Below, piece after piece: positions 24,265 through 33,893 of a stretch of DNA of 64,000 bases. Each line of letters begins with the position of its first letter. Position 1 is the first letter of the stretch. The position numbers were made by a program, and so were the translations under genes. The notes beneath the pieces were generated by a model that was not told the origin of the DNA, searched no databases, and was given only the letters and a program-made list of their open reading frames with translations. Source of the DNA: Chloroflexota bacterium (GTDB lineage: Bacteria > Chloroflexota > Anaerolineae > Anaerolineales > Villigracilaceae). The DNA lies in NCBI GenBank assembly GCA_016219545.1, contig JACRMH010000041.1:179666-243665 (forward strand), read 5' to 3'.

Positions 24265-27200
24265 TTAAGATTTTCTTCGCATCAAGAAGAACGCCACCCC
24301 TGCGATCACAACGAATGCGCCAATTATCGTGAAAATCATCGTGCCTGATAACCCGAAATTTGTGCTTGTAGATTCATTCTTTGCTTCTTCGATGACGAAA
24401 ACAGCCGTAGTTCGGGGCGGGACGTTGAATGTATTGGCAGTGAAGGATGCGGTCTTTGTAATGGCATCTGCAGAATTTTGTTGAATGGGGTGCAGGACAT
24501 AATTCATTCCGCTGAACGAGGCATCGGTAAATGTCACTGCTTCGGGGCGGGAGTTGAACAGCACGATGATGTCTCTATAGTTTGCATCAAGTCCGCTTGA
24601 ATTATTCAGGTGCATCACGATTAGACCGGGCACCTGATCCTTGCCGGTGTTGAGGAATGAAACCGACTGCTTGATCCGGTCCGCGGTTTGCAGGCGGAAG
24701 AGCGGAGAACTCTTGCGGATGCTGAGGAGTTCGCGGAAAACTGCCGAGGCTGATTCAATGTCCGCTTGAGTGGGAGCAAGTTTCGGGTCCGCAAGAAGCG
24801 GCTTGTATATACTCCATTGTCCCGTGCCTTCGATGGGAAGTCCTACGCCCCAGTTGTTCGATGTGTAAGTCCAATCCAGTTTGTTGTACCAATCACCGGA
24901 GTTGTAGGAATTGGGGTTAAGTGATTTCGAGCGCAGGATGTCATCGCCGGCGTGAAAAAATGGAACGCCCTGACTGAACATGACAATACTGAGCGCAAGG
25001 TTGTTCATGCTGATGCGATCAGAGAGAGTTGCCTCCGCGGGCGCTTTGACTTGAATGGCATCGAAGAGAGTTTGGTTATCATGCGCCGAAGCATAGACAA
25101 TATTTTCCTGCGGGTCGGCGGTGTAGCCGGCTGGGACCTTGCCGTAAAGTACCAAATTTCCGGGAACAAGATCGCCGTTGGCGCGCGTGATCTCATAATC
25201 GGCAAGGTTGCCCGCGAGCCCGAGCCGAATCCAATCGCTGTAGGAGTTGAGTTTATCGAGCTGATCTTTGGGCGTGCGTTTTTCATTTGCATTGTCAGCG
25301 AAGACGAGACCGGTACTGAAACCTTGCAGGCGGACATCGTCAAACGGATTGCCGCCGCGCACCGCATCGCGTAAGCGGTCATTGAACACGCCGATACCTG
25401 TCCCGGCGATATTGAGTTGGGTGGCGTTTTGGCCGTGTGTGTTATTGGCAACTTCACCAAAGTCCCAGCCTTCACCATAAATGTAAATGGACTTGCCGTC
25501 CACCCCATCCTTTTTGAGGGTCAGTGAATCGAGGGCGGCACGCACGGCTTTCATGTCTGCCAGCATATGGTGACCCATTAGGTCAAAGCGGAAGCCATCC
25601 ACTTTGTATTCAGTCGCCCACGTGACCACAGAATCAACCATCAGCTTGCGCATCATTTCATGTTCGGTGGCGGTATTCGCACAGCAGGTGGATTTCTCGA
25701 CGCCGCCTTCGTGGTTGAGGCGGTGATAATAACCGGGCACGATTCGGTCGAGCACGGAGTTGTCGCTTTGTCCGCTGGCGTTGGTATGGTTGTAAACCAC
25801 ATCCATCACCACGCGCAGTCCGCTTTGATTGAGGGACTGCACCATACCGCGGAATTCAACAATGCGCGTTGTTCCATTTGGGTCAGTGGCGTAACTGCCT
25901 TCGGGTGTTGTGTAATGTAAAGGATCATAGCCCCAGTTGAATCCATCTGTGCCGGTGATGATGCTGACCGCTTTGGATTGTTGATCAGAGTTGGGCGGAT
26001 AAGCAGAAAGTTGAGCTTCATCTACACTTTGCCACGTGGACTTGTCTTCGTTCACGCTGGCGATGTCAAAGGCGGGAAGTAAATGAATGTGCGTTAATCC
26101 AGCTTTAGCCAACTCCGCGAGATGTTTCATCCCATTTGAATCCGCGACAGTAAAGGCTTTATAAGTTCCGCGCAAATTTTCAGGGACGGTTTGGTCGCTG
26201 ATGCTGAAGTCACGGATGTGCAATTCGTAAATGACGATGTCTTCGGGCGCGGCAAGAGTCGGCTTTTTGATCTTATCCCAACCCTGTGGCTTGAGGTCGG
26301 CATCGTTCAAATCCACGATCTGACTGAGCTTGCTATTCATCGAAAGGCTGAACGAGTAAGGGTCAGTGACGAGGTTGGTTTCTATCTTGCTTGTGGAGGG
26401 CACATATACTTTGACTTCGTATAAATAGAATTTGCCTTTCCAATTTTTATCTCCGCTAATGCTCCATACACCTGTGGCTGGGTCCAACTGCATGGGAAGT
26501 TTTTTCGCGGAGGGTGCGTCAGCCGCGTCAAAAAGATTTAACGTGACCGCTTGCGCTGTCGGCGCCCAGACGCGCAAGGTTGGCTTGGATGATTTGAATG
26601 TGACTCCCAATGACCCTTCGTACTGATATAAGTCGTCCAAAACGCCTGGAATTTGAACGCCGCTCACATCCACGACTTTGCTGTTCCCATCGCGGACGAG
26701 GACAGCTACTTGACCTTTGAGCGCTTCGGACTCTGCGCCCCAATTTGCTTCGTCCACTGTCAGAGCGGTATACGCCCCAAGGTGCGGGAAGCGGTCAATG
26801 ATCTCCGCTTTTGCGCCGCTCTTGGAATAGGTCAACGGGATCTCGGTGCCGTTCTGGATCCCGTCCGCGCTGAGTTCGAGGGTGGCATCAGGAGAGTAAT
26901 ATAAAGAGTAAGTATATTTCGGCGAGCCGACCACATTCCAAAGGATGGTGTCCCTGCTCACCCAATGTGCGCGCAGTTTGGAGAGACTGCCCTTCGGCGC
27001 GCCTTCTGTGCTGATAACGGTTTCTTTTTTCACGGTGTCATATCCAAAATAAATCTCATCGCCATCATTCTTGACAGTAAATTCCTGAGTCTCGCCGATC
27101 TTGTTATTCGGGTCTTCGTTTAACGTGAAGGTAACGGAATATGTCCCGGCTTTGAGTGCGCGCGTGGCGAATCCCATCGCGCCGCTGCCGGCGGGGTCTT

Positions 27201-27708
27201 CCAGCCACGAACGCAAACAACCCGCATCGTCATTGTTCGTGCATCCCAATTGCTGTTGGAAATCACCCATCCCCACTACGATAGGCGTGTTGAAGCTATC
27301 GGTGATCCAGTGAGTTTTGTGATCGTAGTAAAACTTGACCTGAGTCGGCGCAGAGACCAGCAGGGGAACGTCCGCGCCGCCGCCTGAAGCATTGAGTCCG
27401 TAGTTTTCTCCCCAGCCGCCATTAAGAGCCGCCTTGTAGCGCGGACCTTTTTTATCACCGTCATTATTTGGTTGTATCTCGAATGTCCCCTGCCAGACAT
27501 CATCTTCGAGCTCATAGGTCAATTGGGTGTTAGCGCAGTCAGGCTGCCATTCGCCGGAACAACCCAGTTCATCCTGATGTGTGCCGGGGATGTTGACCGA
27601 ATCCGGGTTTGGGGTGGATTGTGCCTGAGCAACGGAAGCAAACACGGATGAGAATGAAGCGGTCAAGATCGCGCAGATCACAAGGATATGCAGTATATTT
27701 TTTCGCAT
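24265..27708 (-). CDS. pulA: Pullulanase-type alpha-1,6-glucosidase, cell-surface anchored
   Basis: 1147 residues from ATG 27708 (GGAGA upstream; the ATG nine codons earlier has none). A signal peptide (about 1-30) is followed by two starch-enzyme N-terminal domains (X25-like around GTHQDELGCSGEW, then a second module), a CBM48-like unit (LRVWAPTAQAVTLNLF) and a GH13 catalytic domain: VVMDVVYNHTNASG, nucleophile Asp in DGFRFDLMGHH, acid Glu in IYGEGWDFGEV and Asp in YASAHDNQTLFD. The end is a membrane helix with LMRRKS as stop-transfer. It debranches extracellular pullulan, starch or glycogen at the surface. No sortase motif is seen. Confidence 0.95.
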   Translation of the reverse strand: MRKNILHILVICAILTASFSSVFASVAQAQSTPNPDSVNIPGTHQDELGCSGEWQPDCANTQLTYELEDDVWQGTFEIQPNNDGDKKGPRYKAALNGGWGENYGLNASGGGADVPLLVSAPTQVKFYYDHKTHWITDSFNTPIVVGMGDFQQQLGCTNNDDAGCLRSWLEDPAGSGAMGFATRALKAGTYSVTFTLNEDPNNKIGETQEFTVKNDGDEIYFGYDTVKKETVISTEGAPKGSLSKLRAHWVSRDTILWNVVGSPKYTYSLYYSPDATLELSADGIQNGTEIPLTYSKSGAKAEIIDRFPHLGAYTALTVDEANWGAESEALKGQVAVLVRDGNSKVVDVSGVQIPGVLDDLYQYEGSLGVTFKSSKPTLRVWAPTAQAVTLNLFDAADAPSAKKLPMQLDPATGVWSISGDKNWKGKFYLYEVKVYVPSTSKIETNLVTDPYSFSLSMNSKLSQIVDLNDADLKPQGWDKIKKPTLAAPEDIVIYELHIRDFSISDQTVPENLRGTYKAFTVADSNGMKHLAELAKAGLTHIHLLPAFDIASVNEDKSTWQSVDEAQLSAYPPNSDQQSKAVSIITGTDGFNWGYDPLHYTTPEGSYATDPNGTTRIVEFRGMVQSLNQSGLRVVMDVVYNHTNASGQSDNSVLDRIVPGYYHRLNHEGGVEKSTCCANTATEHEMMRKLMVDSVVTWATEYKVDGFRFDLMGHHMLADMKAVRAALDSLTLKKDGVDGKSIYIYGEGWDFGEVANNTHGQNATQLNIAGTGIGVFNDRLRDAVRGGNPFDDVRLQGFSTGLVFADNANEKRTPKDQLDKLNSYSDWIRLGLAGNLADYEITRANGDLVPGNLVLYGKVPAGYTADPQENIVYASAHDNQTLFDAIQVKAPAEATLSDRISMNNLALSIVMFSQGVPFFHAGDDILRSKSLNPNSYNSGDWYNKLDWTYTSNNWGVGLPIEGTGQWSIYKPLLADPKLAPTQADIESASAVFRELLSIRKSSPLFRLQTADRIKQSVSFLNTGKDQVPGLIVMHLNNSSGLDANYRDIIVLFNSRPEAVTFTDASFSGMNYVLHPIQQNSADAITKTASFTANTFNVPPRTTAVFVIEEAKNESTSTNFGLSGTMIFTIIGAFVVIAGVAFFLMRRKS

Positions 27709-27885
27709 TGAAGGTCTCCACAGAAAAATCATCAAATAGTATCGGATGGATTCTACTCCATTGAGATATTTTTTTACCTCTTACATTTAGGCTAGCAAAA
27801 GAGCCAGTGTCGATAACCTTACATTGTTTGGTAAACTTGTTGTGCTTGTTTCAGATTTGAGCTTTCCCTTGATAAGGATTTTTAA

Positions 27886-29343
27886 ATGCAATTTGATGTA
27901 AAGAAACACCAGTCCTCGATTTATAAGTACATCATTGGATTATGTACGCTTGCGATGTTGTCCGCTATTGGAGTCTATTCCTACCTCGGTACTTATTCTC
28001 GTTATCTGGCTGACGATTATTGCGAGGCTGTTCGTGTGAACAAGTCCTCTCCGATTAGCGCAGTCATCGAGCGCTATCAGGCCGGGGATTGGAGGGCTGC
28101 GAATCGCTATTCCAATCTCATGTTCGTAGGGTTTAGCGAATTGCTTGGCAGGGACAGTATGCAGATCACCATGACCTCCATGGTTTTACTATGGGTTGTA
28201 GGGTTGAGCTGGAGTATCCATGAGATACGAAAGTATTTAAAAATAAACCTGTTTTTTCAAATGGATATTTTTATAGGCGCGACGCTTGGTTTCTTCAGCC
28301 TGTTGCAGGCGCCGAATCTTTTTCAAACCGTTTACTGGCGCTCCTCCATGATGACTCATTTTGCCCCGCTGGTGTTCGGTTGCTTTCTTTTTGCGTTTTT
28401 ACTGAGACAAACTAGGCGGAGAAAGACTTCCCTGTTAGTTAACGTATTCATATTCTTTGCCGCATTTATCTTTGCCGGGTTTTCCGAGCCTCCAACGACG
28501 ACCACGATCACTGCCCTGCCTTTGGTCATGTTGGCGATCTGGTATTGGGGAAAATCCCCTGATAAGCAAAAACATATAGTCCTGTTTGCCTGGGCTTTGG
28601 CAGGAGTCATTTTGGGATTATTGGTGATGGCATTCTCTCCGGCCGCTACAAATACTATCCGCGAGACGCGCCCGAATATTTCTCTCATCTTGCTGAATTC
28701 GTTTTACTACGGCTATCTTTTCATCATCGATTCTTTGAAGACCATGCCGCTTCCATTCTTTGTCTCCACACTGACCTTCCTTTTAGTAGTCTGGCTTTAC
28801 CCGCAAGATGAAGCGCCAAAAATGCCCAACCAAAGACGGTGGTCAACTTTGCTCATCATGATCGCCATCCCCTTTTTAGCATGGTTGTTGATCGCGGCTG
28901 GTTTTGCACCAAGCGTCTTTGGGCAGGGCTTCCCCGTGGAACGAATGCGATTCCTCGCCACTACGATTATGATTGTCACTTTTATGCTGGAAGGCGCCCT
29001 GCTTGGATATTTGCCAAGAGACAAGTTTTCAATTTACAGCAGACCCGTATTTCAATGGCTGGCCTTGGCTTTGTTCTCAACACTTGCCATCGTTTACCCT
29101 TTGCGGGCAGCATACAACATTTATAAAACTGATGTCCCTGAATATCGTTCACACGCCGAAGCCTGGGATCAACGGGATGCGGAAATTCGTAAGGCAGTGG
29201 CAGAAGGCGCAACCGACCTGGTGGTTGTCCAACTTGATTCCATGAAAGGCGTTTTGGAGTACAAGAAAAATAACTGGGTTAACATTTGCGCTGCAAATTA
29301 TTATGGGCTGAATAGCATTAGTGCCCCTTTGGAAGTCCCGTAA
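27886..29343 (+). CDS. DUF6056-like membrane protein
   Basis: 485 residues with about twelve helices. After the first helix comes LADDYCEAV and later RYSNLMFVGFSELLG and YWRSSMMTHFAPL, patterns of DUF6056 and related GT-C-like proteins. The acidic ADDYC loop lies where the catalytic loop of GT-C glycosyltransferases is found. Likely the first gene of the 27.9-33.9 kb glycan cluster, with the next start 3 bp after its stop. No strong promoter is recognised in the 177-bp divergent gap to pulA. Confidence 0.75.
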   Translation: MQFDVKKHQSSIYKYIIGLCTLAMLSAIGVYSYLGTYSRYLADDYCEAVRVNKSSPISAVIERYQAGDWRAANRYSNLMFVGFSELLGRDSMQITMTSMVLLWVVGLSWSIHEIRKYLKINLFFQMDIFIGATLGFFSLLQAPNLFQTVYWRSSMMTHFAPLVFGCFLFAFLLRQTRRRKTSLLVNVFIFFAAFIFAGFSEPPTTTTITALPLVMLAIWYWGKSPDKQKHIVLFAWALAGVILGLLVMAFSPAATNTIRETRPNISLILLNSFYYGYLFIIDSLKTMPLPFFVSTLTFLLVVWLYPQDEAPKMPNQRRWSTLLIMIAIPFLAWLLIAAGFAPSVFGQGFPVERMRFLATTIMIVTFMLEGALLGYLPRDKFSIYSRPVFQWLALALFSTLAIVYPLRAAYNIYKTDVPEYRSHAEAWDQRDAEIRKAVAEGATDLVVVQLDSMKGVLEYKKNNWVNICAANYYGLNSISAPLEVP

Positions 29344-29345
29344 TC

Positions 29346-30269
29346 ATGCAGAAAATTTCCTCTCCCATCCTTGTGACAGGTGCACACCGAAGTGGAACGA
29401 CCTGGGTCGGTAAAATGCTGGCGTCCAATCCACAGACCGCATACATCAGCGAACCGTTGAATGTCTTGCATCGCAGTGGCGTGTATGGCGCAGATATTAA
29501 AAAATGGTATACCTACATCAATGCGGAAAACGAGGGCAAATATTTACCTGCATTTCAGGAAATGATAGATTATCGTTATCATCTTTTTACTGAGCTTGCA
29601 TCCCTGCGTTCACGAAAAGATATTTTCCGCATGGGGCGCGACCTTGGCATCTTCGTCAATGGAAAACTTCGCGGTCAGCGTGCACTAATCAAAGACCCGT
29701 TTGCTGTGTTCTCCACTCCGTGGTTCGCGCAAAAACTGAACTGCAAAGTTGTCATTACGGTTCGTCATCCGGGTGGGTTTGCCAGCAGTCTCAAACGGCT
29801 GAACTGGTCCTTTGATTTTCGTGACCTGCTTGAACAACCCCTACTCATGCGAGACCACCTTGAAAAAGACCGTGCGGACATGGAAAAGATTCAACCTGAT
29901 GATATTGTGGGACAATCAGCCCTGCTCTGGCGGATGATCTATCACTCGGTTCACGCGACCCGAAGCCTGTTCCCGGATTTCAAAATTGTCCGCCACGAGG
30001 ACCTTTCCCTCGATCCCGTCGCAGGCTACGCGTCCCTGTACGAGTCACTTGGACTGAACTTTACCGATAAGGTCCGTGATACGATCCTCAATTCCAGCAG
30101 TTCCGAAAACCCGACAGAGCTATCGAAGAAGAGGACGCATTCAGTAAAACTCGATAGCCGCGCGAATCTGGGCAACTGGAAAAAGCGATTAACGCCCAAA
30201 GAGATCACCCGCATCCGCAAGATGACAGAAGATGTGTTTCCTCTCTTTTACTCCGATAGCGAATGGTAA
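29346..30269 (+). CDS. Sulfotransferase family protein
   Basis: 307 residues. The 5'-phosphosulfate loop is visible at the start (ILVTGAHRSGTTWVGKML, about 8-25) and the 3'-phosphate site in VVITVRHPGGFASSLKRL (about 135-152). These bind PAPS, the sulfate donor. It should sulfate a sugar of the product of this cluster. A second, different sulfotransferase lies at 33168. Confidence 0.88.
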   Translation: MQKISSPILVTGAHRSGTTWVGKMLASNPQTAYISEPLNVLHRSGVYGADIKKWYTYINAENEGKYLPAFQEMIDYRYHLFTELASLRSRKDIFRMGRDLGIFVNGKLRGQRALIKDPFAVFSTPWFAQKLNCKVVITVRHPGGFASSLKRLNWSFDFRDLLEQPLLMRDHLEKDRADMEKIQPDDIVGQSALLWRMIYHSVHATRSLFPDFKIVRHEDLSLDPVAGYASLYESLGLNFTDKVRDTILNSSSSENPTELSKKRTHSVKLDSRANLGNWKKRLTPKEITRIRKMTEDVFPLFYSDSEW

Positions 30270-30302
30270 CTTTGCCTTCTGATCACTGTTCACTGATAAC
30301 CA

Positions 30303-31079
30303 ATGACTGAATCTCCCCCCCTCGTCTCCATTATTACCCCATCCTTCAATCAGGCACGCTATCTTGAAGCCACGATCAACTCTGTGCTTGGGCAGGATTA
30401 TCCGCGCATCGAGTACATTATTGTGGACGGCGGTTCAACGGATGGCAGTGTAGATGTTATCAAGAAACATGAGGGTAGACTCGCCTGGTGGGTCAGCGAA
30501 CAGGACAAGGGTCAGACCGATGCGATCAACAAGGGATTCAATCGCGCCAGTGGAGACATCCTCGCATGGTTGAATTCTGATGATACCTATAATCCGGGCG
30601 CAATTAGTGCAGCAGTAAAATTTCTGACTGAAAATCCGCATGTTGCCATGGTGTATGCTGACTGCAATTTTATAGACGAAGCAGGAAATGTGATCGGCAA
30701 GTTCGGCGCGGCGCAAACCGACTTGCGGCGGCTGCGTGAAGGTTATGTTCACATCCCGCAGCAGACCATGTTCTTCCGCGCCAAGTACTGGAAGGAGTTT
30801 GGTCCGCTTGACCCATCTTTTTATTTTGCAATGGATTACGATCTGTGGACGCGCATCGCGGCCCACGCGCCGATCAAATATTTGAAGGGACAGACCTGGG
30901 CGAATTTTCGCCTGCACACTTCAGGGAAAACTGTTGCATCTGATGACCGCTGTTGGCCGGAAATGCTCCGTGTCCATTATCGCGATGGCGGTAGTTTTTT
31001 TTCGATGATTGTGGCAAAATACTACTTGAGGAAAATGATTGGTCCGCTGTGGAAATGGCGCATCAAACGGAATGCGTAA
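30303..31079 (+). CDS. Family 2 glycosyltransferase
   Basis: 258 residues. [55 protein letters not shown] and [11 protein letters not shown] match the GT-A fold and are closely similar to the enzyme at 20415, so the two are paralogues serving the two glycan clusters. This one lacks the long C-terminal helical extension. Confidence 0.93.
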   Translation: MTESPPLVSIITPSFNQARYLEATINSVLGQDYPRIEYIIVDGGSTDGSVDVIKKHEGRLAWWVSEQDKGQTDAINKGFNRASGDILAWLNSDDTYNPGAISAAVKFLTENPHVAMVYADCNFIDEAGNVIGKFGAAQTDLRRLREGYVHIPQQTMFFRAKYWKEFGPLDPSFYFAMDYDLWTRIAAHAPIKYLKGQTWANFRLHTSGKTVASDDRCWPEMLRVHYRDGGSFFSMIVAKYYLRKMIGPLWKWRIKRNA

Positions 31080-31102
31080 TTTGACCCAAAAGAGAAATTC
31101 AC

Positions 31103-31717
31103 ATGAATTATATTTTTACATCTCCTTCACTCGATGATTTGATCCGCCTGCTCAAGGCGTGGCGCTTTTGGGTTTCAGGTGCGCTGGTTGGCGCTGTGAT
31201 CGGCTCGGTTTTCTATTTTATTTCGCCTCCCCCGTATCGCGCCCGCGCCACGATCAACGTGGATTTTAATATGGAGCAATCCTGGCCGCAGGAGACGGAC
31301 CGTCAGCAATTCTATTATCTTGAACGTGAAGCGCGTAAACTGGTAGAGATCGCATGGTCGGATGATGTGATGAATCAGATTTCCACTGAATTTGCGCTTC
31401 CGGTGGAAGATCTGCGTGGTGGAAAATTGATGCTGAGTCAGCCTGCCGAAGCAGGCTGGCATTTTTATGCGGATGATCCTGCCGCAAAGACGGCTTCGGC
31501 AATTGCTTCTGCGTGGGCGGACACTTTTTTCATCAGAGCACAGTCGGAAGTGGACCTGGGAAACGTTGATCCATTCGTAAAACTTGATGTGACGCAGTCC
31601 GCTGATCTGCCGGTGGAACGAAGTATTTCGCTAGGCATTTATTTGCTGGCGGGTTCTATCAGTTTTCTCACACTGGCAGTGTTTGCAATATTATTTACCA
31701 AGCAAAAAGAGCAATGA
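31103..31717 (+). CDS. Wzz-like polysaccharide chain-length regulator
   Basis: 204 residues. Two membrane helices (about 22-41 and 180-198) enclose an extracytoplasmic domain; SPPPYRARATINVDF after the first helix is the typical Wzz/Gumc opening. There is no attached tyrosine kinase. Likely controls polymer length or export. The next gene starts within its stop (4-bp overlap). Confidence 0.8.
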   Translation: MNYIFTSPSLDDLIRLLKAWRFWVSGALVGAVIGSVFYFISPPPYRARATINVDFNMEQSWPQETDRQQFYYLEREARKLVEIAWSDDVMNQISTEFALPVEDLRGGKLMLSQPAEAGWHFYADDPAAKTASAIASAWADTFFIRAQSEVDLGNVDPFVKLDVTQSADLPVERSISLGIYLLAGSISFLTLAVFAILFTKQKEQ

Positions 31718-33168
31718 AAAACTCAATGCGCTTTGCATTCAACACCGCTGATCTTTCCCGCATCCTTTGGGGCGCGACCATGCTTACTATACCTGTGACA
31801 AGTTTTCGCTGGTTCCCGTTTCTCGGCGAAGGCACATTGGTCCGTCCACTGGCTATGTATCCATTGGCGTTGTTGATCCCGTTGTTGTTGATTCAATGGC
31901 GTCGCCGTAAAGTTAAACTTGGCTGGGCAAATGCGCTCATCCCCCTCGGGGCGCTGATCCTGTTTATCGTGGCAGTAACCTGCCTCGGGGCGTTGATCGA
32001 CCCGGTCCCATTGCGCGGACAAATCTATTCGGGGCGTGCCATCCGTGCTCTGATAACCATCTCCATTGGGCTGGCATTTTTCATCAGTGCAATTTGGATG
32101 AACAAAAACGAGGATGACCTGCGCTTCACGGTCCGCTGGCTGTTCGCGGGGTTATGCCTCGACATTGCGTGGAGTGGTTTGCAGGCGGTGACCTATTACA
32201 CCGAACTGCTCGACCGCGAAATGGTGGCGCACTGGCAGCTTGCATTTTCAGTCCGCGAACTGATCCGCACGAACCGCATTTCGGGCATGGCTTATGAACC
32301 TGCCTGGCTTGCCGGTCAATTTGCGACGATCTTCATTCCGTTTTTATTTGCTTCCGTTCTGACGAATTTCCGCGTCACACGGTTGAAATGGCTGGAACCT
32401 GTTCTATTGGTATTGTCCATGCTGACGCTTTTAGCCACCTACTCGCGCGGCGGCTTGTTGATCACGCTCGCTGTAATGGGATTAACCTTTTTATTCTTCG
32501 GGCGCAGTGTCCTTCGCGCGATATGGAATTGGTTCATGAACGGCTTTAACAAGCTGCTCGATATCCTGGTCCGTGTTGTCCTGATCGGTGCAATTGCCGG
32601 ATCATTGACCGGCTCATTGGTCTTTCTGAATCAGAAAGATATCTTCCGCCGCATTTTGGATTTTAATGCTGCCAGCCTGAGTGAATACATGGTGAATATC
32701 GAAGCAGGTGCGCGCGGCGCATATATGACCAGCGCCTTTGCCGAATTTGAAGACCATCCATTAACAGGTGTTGGGCTCGGCGCGAGCGGTTTTTATATGT
32801 ATCAAAACCTGCCGGATTGGTCGTTGACCACGGTCCCCGAGATCGCCAAACAATTGGACCCATCGAACCGTTTATATCCCAACCCCAAAAATCTATATAT
32901 CCGCCTGCTGGCAGAAACAGGATTGATAGGTTTTATTCTCTTCCTTGCATTTCAGTTTCACATCCTTGGTGATATGCTTGGATTGTTGCGCCGCAAGGAA
33001 ACATGGGTACGTTTTGCGCTGGTGGCTGGAGTATTTGCGTGGCTGGCGATCACATTTTATAATTTCACTCAAGATTCGCTTACAACGCCAAATATCTGGC
33101 TTGTGCCGGGTGTCTTGGTGGGGCTGTCGGGTTGGAATGCCGTTCCTACCCTTGATAAGGAGACTTAA
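31714..33168 (+). CDS. O-antigen ligase/polymerase-like membrane protein
   Basis: 484 residues with ten to twelve helices and a large extracytoplasmic loop (about 320-395). Family hallmarks are RISGMAYEPAWLAGQFATIF, TYSRGGLL and, after the loop, HPLTGVGLGASGFY with NPKNLYIRLLAETGLIGF. These proteins polymerise or ligate undecaprenyl-linked glycans. In a monoderm context it is more likely a polymerase (Wzy) or a transferase to a surface acceptor. Confidence 0.87.
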   Translation: MKNSMRFAFNTADLSRILWGATMLTIPVTSFRWFPFLGEGTLVRPLAMYPLALLIPLLLIQWRRRKVKLGWANALIPLGALILFIVAVTCLGALIDPVPLRGQIYSGRAIRALITISIGLAFFISAIWMNKNEDDLRFTVRWLFAGLCLDIAWSGLQAVTYYTELLDREMVAHWQLAFSVRELIRTNRISGMAYEPAWLAGQFATIFIPFLFASVLTNFRVTRLKWLEPVLLVLSMLTLLATYSRGGLLITLAVMGLTFLFFGRSVLRAIWNWFMNGFNKLLDILVRVVLIGAIAGSLTGSLVFLNQKDIFRRILDFNAASLSEYMVNIEAGARGAYMTSAFAEFEDHPLTGVGLGASGFYMYQNLPDWSLTTVPEIAKQLDPSNRLYPNPKNLYIRLLAETGLIGFILFLAFQFHILGDMLGLLRRKETWVRFALVAGVFAWLAITFYNFTQDSLTTPNIWLVPGVLVGLSGWNAVPTLDKET

Positions 33169-33893
33169 TGATCGTTCTTTCCGTTGGGATGCCGCGGGCA
33201 GGCTCCGGCTGGCACTATAATCTTATAAACGATCTGATGAAAACCACAGGTTGTGCCGATGCGCGCGACATTCGGAAACGGTATCGTTTGGAACATATCC
33301 TTACCGAAGCAAATTGCAACATCGGCGTGCTTTCAATAAAACGGCTTGGGATGCTGGCACTTCCAGCCATGTTAAATACATTTGTCATCAAAGCACACAC
33401 CGGACCTACAAGAACCTCGCGCCTCCTCTCGACTTTGGGACTGCTTCGCATCACATACATTTATCGTGACCCGCGCGATGCCATGTTCTCGGCTTATGAC
33501 TTTGGTCAACAGGCATTGGCGAAGGGACATCCCAACGCTTTTTCACATTTATCAGACTTTGGCAAGAGCATGAATTTTATAATGCAACATGTCCGCATTT
33601 GGGAAAAGTGGATGAATGAAAAGAATGTGCTGGTCGCCCGTTATGAAGACTTGCTGATGAATTACGATGATGAAATAACCAAACTGACAGAATTCCTCAA
33701 ATTAGACAGAAGCAGTCCCGAGGTCAAAAAAGTGATCGAGGGTTATCGTCCAGATGCCGCCGAAAGCCAGAAAGGTGCGTCATCCTACAAAGGCAGGATC
33801 GGACGTTTCCGCAGCGCTTCTACTGAAGAGCAAAAGGCGATCTTAAAAGAAAAACTGGGGACTTATTTGGTGCGTATGGAATATGATGCGTAA
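33168..33893 (+). CDS. Sulfotransferase domain protein
   Basis: 241 residues. The N-terminal PAPS loop SVGMPRAGSGWHYNLI (about 4-19) and the 3'-phosphate motif ITYIYRDPRDAMFSAY (about 95-110) are clear, and LVARYEDLLMNYDDEI is the usual third block. It is distinct from the enzyme at 29346. Its start shares one base with the upstream stop, and its end overlaps the kinase gene by 11 bp. Confidence 0.88.
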   Translation: MIVLSVGMPRAGSGWHYNLINDLMKTTGCADARDIRKRYRLEHILTEANCNIGVLSIKRLGMLALPAMLNTFVIKAHTGPTRTSRLLSTLGLLRITYIYRDPRDAMFSAYDFGQQALAKGHPNAFSHLSDFGKSMNFIMQHVRIWEKWMNEKNVLVARYEDLLMNYDDEITKLTEFLKLDRSSPEVKKVIEGYRPDAAESQKGASSYKGRIGRFRSASTEEQKAILKEKLGTYLVRMEYDA

